A stretch of 64,000 bases of DNA from Aspidapion aeneum. Its lineage: Eukaryota; Arthropoda; Insecta; Coleoptera; Brentidae. This document shows, in pieces, positions 20,915 through 30,948 of the stretch (the stretch's first letter is position 1; each line of letters begins with the position of its first letter). The position numbers were made by a program, and so were the translations under genes. The stretch is from assembly GCA_963576565.1 (NCBI GenBank), contig CAUYVT010000055.1, forward strand, positions 124,001 to 188,000. The letters are read 5' to 3'. The notes beneath the pieces are model-generated. The model was not told where the DNA came from. It made no database searches and saw only the letters and a program-made list of their open reading frames with translations.

Positions 20915-22406
20915 TACTAGAACGTTTTTCTACGTTGTCCGACGCCTATTCTACACCTCCTTCGATCCTGACAATATGTCAGGTTCTTTTGACTCATTGA
21001 TCTTTGGATTGACTGTTGCCATTCCAGTTTAGGACGCCCTTCTTTTCTGCGCCCTATTGGTTGCCATTCTAGAACCTGCTTTGGTAGTCTTTCGTCATTC
21101 ATCCGTTGTACATTGCCGTACCATATCAGTTGTCTTTTAGTTATTTTATGGTCTCATTTCTTATATGATCTGTTCTAGATATTTTAATTTATCTTCTTAT
21201 TGCATCCATTTCGGCACTTTCCATTTTTGTTTTGTATTTTTCTGTTACGCGTCAAGTCTATTCCATACAGCAGTATGCTTTTCACCATTGTTTCATGTAT
21301 GTAAAATTTTACTACTACTATGTCGGTTTAGAACGCTTTTCTACGTTGTCCGACGCCTATTCTCCACCTCCTTCGATCAATGTAAAATTTTACAATAATT
21401 TTTATCTTTCTGCTCTAGTCTGGTTTTAATTCACTTGATTCATTTCTAATACATAAATACTGAGTCTTGTCTACGTTCACGGTTAACCCACACTTTTGTT
21501 ATTTTTTCGTTAACTTTCTCATCATATACTCCATGTCTTCTTTATCATTAGTCACAATTACTTGGTCGTCAGCAAACTGTAGTGTGTATATGGTAAATTG
21601 GTCGTTAAGTGGTATTCCCATACCGTGTACTTTACGTTTCCAGTTTTTTAGAGCTACTACTACTACTACTTGAACCTTTCGTTACCAGGAATTCTTTTGA
21701 AAGTTGATTTCCGATTTTTTTTTTGATTTTGACCCTTATTCTTTTATTGCTTTTATGTATGTATGATTGATATTAGTTTGCTCTTACACTGGCCATAATT
21801 TTTCCACTGGAACGGTATCATATGCTTTTTGTAGGTCCACAAAGGTAACATAAGTCTCTATGTTTCTGGCACTTCTTTTCCCAATTACCTGTGTAAGACA
21901 AAAACATTTATCACTACAAGATCTGCCTGCACGAATCCCACTTTGCTCTTCTTGTTCATGAAAATCATTCTCTGTTAGATTCTTAAGAATCCTACCCGAC
22001 AATCTACTTAGTATAATGGTTACGGAAATTTATCTGTAATTGTTGGAATCCAGCTTGTTTCCTTTTTTATGTATTGAGGATATGAATGCAATTTTCCAAT
22101 CAGTATATTCCCGCGGGTCCGCTAGCTTTTCCGGATTTAAGCTTTTTAATACTATTCTTTATCATTTCTTTTTTGATGATTACTTCCTTTTCATGTACTT
22201 CTATGTCTCTCATCGGGAAGGCTGACAGATATTTCGGTCTCGTTTCCTGCAGCAGTCGCTTGTAGTGTTCCGTCCATTGTTCTGATTTGATGATCTGATT
22301 TACTTTTTCTTTGTTTGGGTTTTTTACCGTAGAAATTAATGTCCATACTTTGCCTGCCTCCTACGTGTGTATTTGTATCGTGGCATTTTTTTCCGTGCGT
22401 ATCAAA
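20915..22406 (-). pseudogene. RTE-like LINE copy A, RT to C-terminus
   Basis: Minus strand from 22406: linker, a Leu-Lys-Ser-Gly-Lys-Ala-Ser-Gly-Pro segment (about 22150), Gly-Ile-Arg-Ala-Gly-Arg-Ser and Phe-Val-Asp-Leu-Gln-Lys-Ala-Tyr-Asp (about 21830-21930), a Phe-Ala-Asp-Asp-Gln region near 21570, and the C-terminus Trp-Gln-Pro-Ile-Gly-Arg-Arg...Gly-Val-Gly-Gln-Arg-Arg-Lys (21060-20920). It is the same family as the LINE at 10.2 kb. It continues, upstream on its own strand, at 25897-27110 after a PLE insertion. Frame breaks are frequent. A 50-bp piece of its 3' terminus recurs inside the RT at 21328-21378. Confidence 0.75.
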
Positions 22407-22708
22407 TTTATTAGCTGTTTGAAGAAAGTTGACGTCCTTAGAATTTACAGTGAGGAAGGGTTGGCGGGAAATAAGGACAACGTTAGAGATTTAACCCTCT
22501 TTTTCAAGCTATAAAACAAACACAATAAAAATGTAGAATGACGTTAGAAGACAATATAGCAGTATTATTATACATTCATAAATATTATAATTATATACAG
22601 CTAAAAGGTTTATATTAGGATATATTCTTTTGTTGTTTTTAAGTTTGTTTATCTATTTTATTTGTTATAACCATTTTTTTTATAATTTTTTATTTTATTT
22701 TATTTTAT

Positions 22709-23403
22709 ATACCATATTCGAATCAGGCAAAATATCTAGGTATGACACTTGATACCAAATTGCGCTGGAAAGCACATGTTAAGAAAAAAAAAGAAGAACT
22801 TGAGATAAGGTATAGAAAAATGAACTGGCTAATTGGAAGGAAGTCCAATTTAACAATTCATAATAAGTTACTGCTTTATAGACAAATACTGAAACCAGTA
22901 TGGACATATGGTATTCAACTATGGGGTTGTGCTAAAGAGAGTAACATTCTAGTTGTACAGAGATTTCAAAATAAAGTATTAAGAAACATTGTGAATGCAC
23001 CTTGGTACGTTCGAAATAGTGACCTTTATCGAGATCTAAAAATCGAAACTGTAGCAGAGACTATAAAAAAGTACGCAAAAAGCCATGAAGATAGACTCCA
23101 TCGGCATGTGAATGTGGAAGCAATTCAGCTTCTAGACAATACTATGCTAGTTCGACGACTAAAAAGAGTGAAGCCGTTTGAGCTAGTAAACTAAGTGAAT
23201 TACACATAAAACAAAATAATGCTATAAACACAACACAATTGTGAGTTACAGACTAAACAAAGCGGGGAGAACTGTTGAGTGAACCCTAAGTTTAAATCTG
23301 ACTTTTCTAGTAAATTAAGTTAAAACAAAATTGCTAATTAGTCTTACTGACTAGATTGTAATAAAAAAAACACAGTGTGTTTGACAAATAAAAAAAAAAA
23401 AAA
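22709..23403 (+). mobile_element. 5'-truncated Jockey LINE copy
   Basis: Encodes only the C-terminal end of a Jockey-clade reverse transcriptase, then a 3' UTR and an A-rich tail at about 23388-23403. An 8-bp duplication tattttat flanks it (22701-22708, 23404-23411), and the PLE arm continues on both sides. Confidence 0.85.
22712..23194 (+). pseudogene. Jockey reverse transcriptase C-terminal fragment
   Basis: The frame opens with Ala-Lys-Tyr-Leu-Gly-Met-Thr-Leu-Asp, the conserved block after the RT catalytic core. It continues through Leu-Tyr-Arg-Gln-Ile-Leu-Lys-Pro-Val-Trp-Thr-Tyr-Gly and Gln-Leu-Trp-Gly-Cys-Ala, then the Arg-Phe-Gln-Asn-Lys and Asn-Ala-Pro-Trp-Tyr-Val blocks typical of arthropod Jockey elements. 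About 160 codons are intact with a natural stop at 23192-23194, so this is a truncated but only lightly mutated copy. It lacks the endonuclease and RT active site and cannot act alone. Confidence 0.88.
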
Positions 23404-24109
23404 TATTTTATAACTATTTTTATAGATTTTATCTATTTAAATTCTTATTATAATTTTTTTAATAGCACCATGACATTAAAATCAATTCGATTGTAATAGT
23501 TTGTTAGATAATATTGACATTAATTAGTTTTATTTATGGATCTACTGGTATGGATTTTAATTTTAATAACTTACCCTTAAAATTAATGGGTTAACACGTA
23601 GATCTTAATAAATAGGCACAAATTTTTCGGACAATTACAAGATGTCAGGTACATGGTCAACACTAAACACAAAGACAAGAATCGCAGCATAACTATGAAA
23701 CCAACAACTTTTTGTAAAAATTAATTAATATTATTATATATGTTTTCCAATTTCTGTTAAAATTACTATTTTTATTTATATCTTTTTATTAATTTTAATT
23801 TATATTATTTAGTTACTTTTCTCAGTCGTCTGTTGTTGGCTCCTGTTTGAACGGTGTAACTATGTTGCCAAACTTGTCATAAATAAATAAGTTTTAGATT
23901 AAAATTACATATAACAATACGAAACAGACATTCAAAAATAACTCAAATTGTTTATAAAAATTTTTTAAAACCATATATTGGCAACACCGAAAACTTCTTA
24001 ATATGTTGAAAACATTGTTGTCAGACTTATCTTTATTTCTTAATTTTAAGATAAAAATAATTTTGCTAATTTTCGTTATATGGATTTAAGTTCTCTTTTT
24101 GTTTTTTAA

Positions 24110-25272
24110 TCAAACAGTTGTACAAAACCGCTAGATTTTGAACATCTGTTCGATAATTAACACTATCATGGTAACAATTAATAAAAACATCTCAGAGATG
24201 TTACGTTTTTCACGATTTTTCTCTTGGTTTAAAATCTTAATATTGTTAAAATCAAATTCATGACTAGTTTCAAAATGATGAGCGGCTAAGGCGGTTTTTT
24301 TCAATTTTATATTTATTTTTAGCTCACACTACTATACTATAGTAGTGTGAGCTATGGTGATCCTCATTTTTTCGAGAAAAAAAAAGTTGCTCCGATTTCA
24401 AAAATGTTTATATATCTTTGCGTTTCAGATGATTTTGAAACTTTTTTGTTGCGCCGTCTGTCTGTCTGTCTGTCTGTATGTCTGTCTGTCTGTAACGACC
24501 AACGCGCATAACTCAAAAACCGCTTAGCCGATTTTAATGAAATTTGGTACCGGGGCTGGGTCTTGGGTCGAGATGGTCCCATTTAAAAATAAACAAAATC
24601 CACCGAACACAAACCAAATAAAAGAGTGGGTAGATTTCAAAAATTAGAGTTTATGTGAAAATATGGCGTGTGTGATATCAAACGAAAGGTAATTGAGTCT
24701 GCAGTTAAACAAAATACATTTTAATTTATTTTTAAAAAAAGGGTGGGGGTATATTTTAAAAATTAGAGTTTAAGTGAAAATATGGTGTGTGCGATATGAA
24801 ACGAAAGGTAATTGAGTCCGGAGTTGAACAAAATACATTTTAGTTTTTTGTTTTTTTAAGGGTGGGGGTAGATTTCAAAAATTTGAGTTTAAGTCAAAAC
24901 ATGGCTTGTGTGGTATCAAACAAAAGGTAATTTAGTCTGGAGTTGAATAAAATATATTTCAGTTTTTAGTTATATTAGCTCACACGAACACTATAACTAT
25001 AGTACCTAGTGTGAGCTTAGGGGCCCATATATTGGCAGAGTATTTAATTGACAATCGTATTTATGTTGTCTTATTCTAGATTCAATATATTGTTTCGTCT
25101 GGCCAATATATAATTTTTGACAAGAGCAAGGTATTCTATAAATACAATTCGATTGTTTAATGATAGGAATTTGGTCCTTTAGTTTCGCATACAAAGAATT
25201 TAATGTTTTAGTGTTATAAAATACAATTTTAATATTCTCAGTATCCAAAAGGTTTTTTATTTTATTTGACAA
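24110..25272 (-). pseudogene. PLE GIY-YIG endonuclease, split by a repeat
   Basis: The minus-strand frame from 25272 reads Ile-Tyr-Arg-Ile-Pro-Cys-Ser-Cys-Gln-Lys-Leu-Tyr-Ile-Gly-Gln-Thr-Lys, then Arg-Ile-Arg-Gln-His. This is the Cys-x-Cys knuckle followed by the GIY-YIG core (here Leu-Tyr-Ile-Gly) of PLE nucleases. It stops being PLE at about 25046, where the hairpin-ended repeat begins. It resumes at about 24317 with Ala-Leu-Ala-Ala-His-His-Phe...Asn-Ile-Lys-Ile-Leu and Glu-Lys-Asn-Arg-Glu-Lys-Arg, the expected C-terminal half. Broken by insertion and later stops. Confidence 0.75.
24318..25045 (+). mobile_element. Hairpin-ended non-autonomous repeat, copy 2
   Basis: Starts with the stem-loop agctcacactactatact...gtgtgagct and ends with a second stem-loop plus ggcccatatattggcagagt. 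Next to the first hairpin lie a poly-A-like run and a GTCT microsatellite (24458-24494). Then come a conserved block (aatttggtac, gggtgggta) and three tandem units of about 118 bp (from about 24610) sharing aaaattagagttta and gtgatatcaaacgaaagg. PLE nuclease coding continues on both sides. No frame of its own. Confidence 0.65.
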
Positions 25273-25344
25273 ACCAGAAATAAATGGGAACCTATAGCGT
25301 ATGGTGCTTGTTGTACCTCTGATTGGGATGTATTTTGAGGTTCC

Positions 25345-25884
25345 CTTTTGTGCCTATTTATTAAGATCTACGTGTTAACCCATTAATTTTAAGGGTAAGT
25401 TATTAAAATTAAAATCCATACCAGTAGATCCATGAATAAAAAATAAAACTAATTAATGTCAATATTACCTAACAAACTATTACAATCGAATTGACTTTAA
25501 TGTCATGGTGCTATTAAAAAAATTATAATAAGAATTTAAATAGATAAAATCTATAAAAATAGTTATAAAATAAAATTAAAAAAGATTATAAAAAAATGGT
25601 ATAAAAAAAAATAGATAAAAAAACTTAAAAACAACAGAAGAATATATCTTATGTATTAATGTTATTTATTAATTGAATTAAAAAAAACCTATTAGCTTTA
25701 TATAATTATAATATTTATGAATGTATAATAATACTGCTATATTGTCTTCTAACGTCATTCTACATTTTTATTGTGTTGGTTTTATAGCTTGAAAAAGACG
25801 GAAAATAACCGTCGAAACGTCGCCAGAAAATAAAGAGGGTTAAATCTCTAACGTTGTCCTTATTTCCCGCTAACCCTTCCTCAC
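25345..25884 (-). repeat. PLE right arm (pLTR-like)
   Basis: Inverted counterpart of the left arm. Contains a perfect 5-bp stem gacgg/ccgtc (25797-25813) followed by gaaacgtcgcc. This resembles the stem II and GAAAC part of hammerhead ribozymes reported in PLE terminal repeats, although the CUGANGA half is degenerate here. Confidence 0.65.
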
Positions 25885-25896
25885 TTTATTAGCTGT

Positions 25897-27110
25897 CTTC
25901 TGATTTCCCTGTAGATTCCTAGGTCTCTTTGGTCTTTAGTACTGAGCCATTCCGAGTATGGGCGTTTTTCCTCCTTGACCATTTCCTGTATTTCCTCCGT
26001 CCACCACATCTTATTGCTATTTCTTTTTTCTTGGTACACAACAGCTTGTTTGCTTGCTTTTATTAAGCTTTTTACTATGTTTGTATATGTTTCTTCAAAT
26101 AAGTGTTCTGTATTTATTAATTTTTCATCTAATCGCTTCTGATACAATATTTGCGTACGAGTTCGATTTCTAGACTTCTAAAGTTGTATTTTTGATTTTC
26201 TTTACTCTTACTACTCTCACCTCTATTTATTTTTTCTGAACGGGAATAATATTTTTGCTTTTACCAAATGGTCGTCAGATCCACAGGTATCACCACGAAG
26301 TAATCGCACATCATACCACTTTCATTCCGAGTGTTGTCCACCTATAGCATAATTAGACTTAAGATTTCTTGATGCCTGAATGCCCATATATTTTTAAAAA
26401 ACCATTATTTATTTTTAAGTTGTAGGTTCACACAATTGCATCAGTCTGAAACGATCATCATTTTTTACTTCCTCTCCAAATGGTGTTACAATTTTGCTTT
26501 GGGTTTGTCTATCAGTTCGATTATTTAAATCACCAACCATAATTATTTCCCTGGTAGTGCCGATTTTGGTGATAGTCTCATCACGTTGGTCGAAGAACAT
26601 TTGTTTTGTAGCTAATCTTTCGTCATCTGATGGTGCGTAGGCTATTATTATGCTTGTATTATGTCCAAGCATCTTCGTGTTAACTCGAGGTAGGTTTTTA
26701 TTAATGCACTCGTAGTCTGTAATCTTATTTTTGAGGTTTTTCTTGAATAATACAGATACCCCTTTGGCTGCTCTCCTTTATTTTGGGACTCCAGTAAATA
26801 TGTGAAGAAAGTTACCGACACTACTTGTACATGTTCCTTTCTTTTTTGTCTCTGTGAGTGCAGTAATGTCTATTTTACTATTCTGCACTTCGGTTGCATT
26901 AATGTCCAATTTTTGGTTCACACCCTGGACGTTCCATTTAGCTATGTTCAGAGTCCTTTGGTTTTACTTTTTTGTCTTCGAGAATTTCAGGCCATTGCTC
27001 CGAGGCTTTGTTTGGGGTTTTATTTATTATATTTAATAACAACTTTGAGTTATTTACTAATTTTGTTTCCAATGGCAACTTTTTATTTAGATATGTTTTA
27101 AAGAAAAAAC
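25897..27110 (-). pseudogene. RTE-like LINE copy A, endonuclease and linker
   Basis: Minus strand: 26672-26415 encodes Ile-Ile-Ala-Tyr-Ala-Pro-Ser-Asp-Asp-Glu and Ile-Met-Val-Gly-Asp-Leu-Asn-Asn-Arg-Thr, the Asp/Asn pair of the AP-like endonuclease. 26147-25897 encodes the Trp-Trp-Thr-Glu-Glu-Ile linker. 27000-26700 holds the N-terminal part with decayed Asn-Val and Glu residues. It joins 22406-20915 across the PLE. Copy B at 28.1-29.1 kb is about 90% similar by eye, so these are two insertions or a duplication. Several breaks; inactive. Confidence 0.72.
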
Positions 27111-27315
27111 TAAGTTGAGTTATATCTTCTTTATTTGTTTATTACTTCATCATGAAGGCTGATTTTTCAAACACACGAGGACTGGATTTTTCAACCCTTG
27201 AAGAAGAAATTGGAGTTTATGTTTCTGCTGAGTCCAGAAACAAAACCCAAAAATTGACAAATTTTCATGAAAAACTCGGAAAAACGATCCTGCAAACAGA
27301 GAAAGACCCTCAATG
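27111..27315. other. No supportable gene
   Basis: Short A+T-rich segment between the LINE 5' edge and the foldback element. An open stretch near 27145-27310 is not recognised. Confidence 0.3.
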
Positions 27316-27317
27316 TA

Positions 27318-28107
27318 CAGCGTGATTTTTTATAATTGCAAGATCGCTATAACTCGGTTATTATTGGGAGTAGAAAGTTCAAACAAAAACTGTTCGGTTT
27401 GGTAAATTATGGCCACTTTAGACCCACCATTAGTATTTTTTTATAGGTTATAATATACAGGGGGCGACAATCAGATCAATTTTTTTTAAAGGAACACCCT
27501 ATATATTTTTGTATTTTAAGTTCCGCAAAAAATTAGCTTTACAGATATATGTAATACTATGGCTCTATCTTTGTTAGTTTTCGAGATATTGACGATTGAA
27601 ATTCCGAAAATTAGCAAATTTTAAATAGTTATACGGTGCGGAGTATTTAACGTATAGACTGTAAATAACAAACTGAAACAAGATTGGCTGACAGTTTGAT
27701 AAATATAAATAATCATCTTTGTCAATTTTCAATGTCATTAGGTATCCACACATCTTAATATTGTTTGTGACTTGTCACAGGAAATACTCCGCACCGTATT
27801 TAAAATTTGCTAATTTTCGGAATTTCAATCGTCAATATCTCGAAAACTAACAAAGATAGAGTCATAGTGTTACATATATCTGTAAAGCTAATTTTTTACG
27901 GAACTTAAAAATACAAAAATATATAGGGTGTTCCCTTTAAAAAAATTGATCTGATTGTCGCCCCCTGTATATTATAACCTATAAAAAAATACTAATGGTG
28001 GGCCTAAAGTGGCCATAATTTACCAAACCGAATAGTTTTTGCTTGAACTTTCTACTCCCAATAATATCCGAGTTATAGCGATCTTGCAATTATAAAAAAT
28101 CACCCTG
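27318..28107. mobile_element. Foldback element with about 330-bp inverted arms, TA-flanked
   Basis: Arms 27318-27648 and 27782-28107 are inverted copies with few differences, separated by about 133 bp; both edges are TA. Terminal bases cagcgtgattttttataatt and the partner cagggtgattttttataatt are typical of a group of TA-target elements starting CAGGGTG. No coding capacity. The left and right flanks do not rejoin as one sequence (right is LINE copy B, left is not). Confidence 0.8.
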
Positions 28108-28109
28108 TA

Positions 28110-29106
28110 CACAACAGCTTCTTTGCTTGCTTCTATTAAGCTTTTTACTATGTTTGTATATGTTTCTTCAAATGAGTGTTCTGTAGTTATTAATTTTTCA
28201 TCTAATCGCTTCTAATACAATATTTGCATACGAGTTCGATTTCTAGACTTCTAAAGTTGTATTTTTGATTTTCTTTACTCTTACTACTCTCACCTCTATT
28301 TTTTCTGAAAGGGAATAATATTTTTGCTTTTACCGAATGGTCGTCAGATCCACAGGTATCACCACGAAGTAACCGCACATCATACCACTTTCATTCCGAG
28401 TGTTGTCCACCTATAGCATAATTAGATTTTAGATTTGTTGATGCCTGAATCCAGGTATATAGATGAATATCCATATATTTAAAAAAAACCATTATTTATT
28501 TTTAAGCTGTGGGTTCACACAATTGGGTTTGTCTATCAGTTTGACTAATAAAATATATTATTATAATTATTTCCCTGGTATTGCCGATTTTGGTGATAGC
28601 CTCATCAAGTTGGTCGAAGAACATTTGTTTTGTAGCTAATCTTTCGTCATCTGATGGTGCGTAGGCTATTATCAGTGGCGTATATACGGGGGGCCCCGGC
28701 CCCCCCCCCCCCCGAATCTAAGATTTTTTTGGGTCATTTCCACATATTTCATGAATACAAACATAAAATATCATAAAATACAGCCTCATGAGGTCTCGCC
28801 CCACCCCCCCCCAAAACTGTCTCGGGCCCACCCCGAAACTTTTTTTCTATATACGCCACTGGCTATTATTATGCTTATATTATGTCCAAGCATCTTCAGC
28901 ATTAATGCATTCGTAGTCGGTAATCTTATTTTTGAGATTTTTCTTGATTAATAAAGATACCCCTTTGGCCTTTATTTTGTGAACAAAGTTACCGACACTA
29001 CTTGTACATGTTCCTTTCTTTTTTATCTCTGTGAGTGCCATAATGTCTATCTTACTATTCTGCACTTCGGTTGCAATAATGTCCAACCTTTGGTTCACTC
29101 CCTGTA
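28110..29106 (-). pseudogene. RTE-like LINE copy B, endonuclease region
   Basis: Minus strand from 29106: Gln-Asn-Ser-Lys-Ile-Asp-Ile-Met-Ala-Leu-Thr-Glu-Ile-Lys-Lys, the catalytic Glu region of a LINE endonuclease, then Gly-Val-Ser-Leu-Leu-Ile-Lys-Lys. After a small hAT MITE (28673-28861) the equivalent of copy A 26640-26036 follows, to the foldback edge. Its 5' continuation is at 39808-40040, beyond a long-TIR element. Frame breaks and small deletions throughout. Confidence 0.72.
28673..28861. mobile_element. hAT-type MITE (189 bp) with perfect 8-bp TSD
   Basis: Terminal repeats cagtggcgtatatacg and its inverse; target duplication gctattat at 28665-28672 and 28862-28869. The interior has runs of C and G (a 14-base C run near 28699) that contrast with the A+T-rich surroundings and are prone to read errors. 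Confidence 0.9.
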
Positions 29107-29469
29107 CAGGGTGTCTCATTATATTTTGTCCCACCCTTTTACACCATTAATAATTGATATAGGAATATAAAAGAAATTGTGTTCGAATTCGCGAAATTTT
29201 GACTTTTAAATTGCATCTTGACTTTATTCTTGATGAGTACCGTATTTGACAGGCGCTGAAATTTATAGTTTTTGTGAATTGGATGCTCCTTATAATGTTT
29301 AATTAATAGATTAGCGCAGTTTTGATAAATAGTTTCTGAAATATTAGCGACAATTTTTTAAATTATAAAAAAATAACATCACTACTTTTGTGTTAATTTC
29401 AGTGTCCTTATTTCCAAAGTAAACTTTCAAAACAAAAAATTTTTAGGCATTTCGTTTCCCTAGTAATGA

Positions 29470-29595
29470 GTTAATTGTATGTTTTGTGGGTTTTGGGAAG
29501 TTGAAGAAAAACAACCATTGATTTTATGGCACGTGCCATAAAATCAATGGTTGTTTTTCTTCAACTTCCCAAAACCCACAAAACATACAATTAAC
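29470..29595. repeat. Perfect 126-bp palindrome
   Basis: Two 63-bp arms meet with no spacer at gcacgtgc (centre 29532/29533), with no mismatch on reading. Such a structure would extrude a cruciform. It may be a real inverted duplication within the long-TIR element or an assembly foldback artefact. Confidence 0.95.
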
Positions 29596-29639
29596 AAAAA
29601 ATTTTTGTCAAGTAGTCAAAATATTTTGTAAAGTAGATA

Positions 29640-30210
29640 TTTAGATGTATTCACATATTCTCAGAAAAATAGGCAAGAAAATTGGCGACAAAGATAAACT
29701 GTTCATTCGAAAATTCCACGCTTTTTTCGATCTTCAGTCCCATCCGTGATAACTATAGAGCAGAATTTCAAGAAACACAGTAATGACAAAAAGTATGAAG
29801 ACTCTTTGATGCCCTTCAAAACAACGCCTTTAAAAAACTAATTCAAAAAGTTTGTAAAACTACTGTTAAAAAAGATTTATAAAACAAGAAGACTGAGAAA
29901 ATGAGCTAAATTGGTGTCGTTTCTCTCGTCATAACTGAAGATGGCAGTTCACGAGATGGAGTTTTTTGGACGATGAGAATAAATTATTTTTGCCTAGTTA
30001 GTTTTTTAGTTAGATTTTTAGTTTTTCGATTGGTTTTATTTTATTTTAAGAAAATAAGTTTACAAAACCATACAAATAAAGCTTAGTATAATAATTTTCA
30101 TCTTTTGATTTGAACTTAATCCTATGAGCATTCTACTGCAACATTTTAAACTTAGTAATTAGTAATACCCTCAATATAGCTATTTCTAGTTTAAATATTG
30201 TGTCTAAAAT
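29640..30210. other. No supportable gene, possible transposase remnants
   Basis: Short frames only (for example 29700-29870, plus strand). Position inside the long-TIR element makes decayed transposase sequence possible, but no motif is convincing. Confidence 0.25.
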
Positions 30211-30215
30211 ATATT

Positions 30216-30948
30216 TTAGCTCACACATATACTATACTATAGTAGTGTGAGCTATGGTGATCCTAATTTTTTCGAGGAAAAAAAAGTTGCTCCGATTTCA
30301 AAAATGTTTATATATCTTTGCGTTTCAGATGATTTTGAAACTTTTTTGTTGCGCCGTCTGTCTGTCTGTCTGTCTGTATGTCTGTCTGTATGTCTGTAAC
30401 GACCAACGCGCATAACTCAAAAACCGCTTGGCCGATTTTAATGAAATTTGGTACTTAGGCTGGGTCTTGGGTCGAGATAGTCCCATTTAAAAATGAACAA
30501 AATCCACCGAACACAAACCAAATAAAAGGGTGGGGGTAGATTTCAAAAATTAGAGTTTATGTGAAAATATGGCGTGTGTGATATCAAACGAAAGGTAATT
30601 GATTCTGGAATTAAACAAAATACATTTTAATTTATTTTAAAAAAAGGGTGGGGGTATATTTCAAAAATTAGAGTTTAAGTGAAAATATGGCCTGTGTGAT
30701 ATCAAACGAAAGGTAATTGAGTCCGGAGTTTAACAAAATACATTTAAGTTTTTGTTTTTTTTAAGGGTGGGGGTAGATTTCAAAAATTTGAAATTAAGGC
30801 AAAACATGGCTTGTGGTATCAAACAAAAGGTAATTTAGTCTGGCGTTGAATAAAATATATTTCAGTTTTTAGTTATATTAGCTCACACGTACACTATAAC
30901 TATAGTAGCTAGTGTGAGCTTAGGGGCCCATATATTGGCAGAGTATTT
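30216..30948 (+). mobile_element. Hairpin-ended non-autonomous repeat, copy 3
   Basis: Near-identical layout to copy 2: first stem-loop (30219-30253), GTCT/GTAT microsatellite (30357-30397), conserved block, three tandem units of about 118 bp, second stem-loop and the constant tail tatattggcagagtatttt. Its interior matches copy 2 closely, so the two copies were probably amplified recently relative to copy 1. Confidence 0.65.

Larger units (their letters stand above)
22448..23621 (+). repeat. PLE left inverted arm (interrupted by Jockey)
   Basis: Matches the reverse complement of 25345-25884 with modest divergence over 22448-22708 and 23404-23621; the gap is the Jockey copy. Relative to the right arm it lacks about 38 bp, precisely the stem-loop with the gaaacgtcgcc word at 25797-25830. 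Confidence 0.75.
22419..25884 (-). mobile_element. Composite Penelope-like element with inverted terminal arms
   Basis: It is flanked by a 12-bp direct repeat, tttattagctgt, at 22407-22418 and 25885-25896, and RTE-like LINE coding continues across it. The left arm (22448-23621, less an inserted Jockey copy) is an inverted copy of the right arm (25345-25884), both carrying the word gtgaggaagggtt at the outer end. Between them, on the minus strand, lie the PLE GIY-YIG coding region and 3' sequence. Inverted, partly duplicated terminal repeats are characteristic of PLE insertions. A hairpin-ended repeat (24318-25045) interrupts the nuclease gene. Confidence 0.7.

Noticed and set aside
26802..27101. 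Hydrophobic plus-strand frame opposite the LINE endonuclease
   Set aside because: Antisense shadow of RTE-like LINE copy A; the same pattern recurs opposite copy B at 28979-29170.
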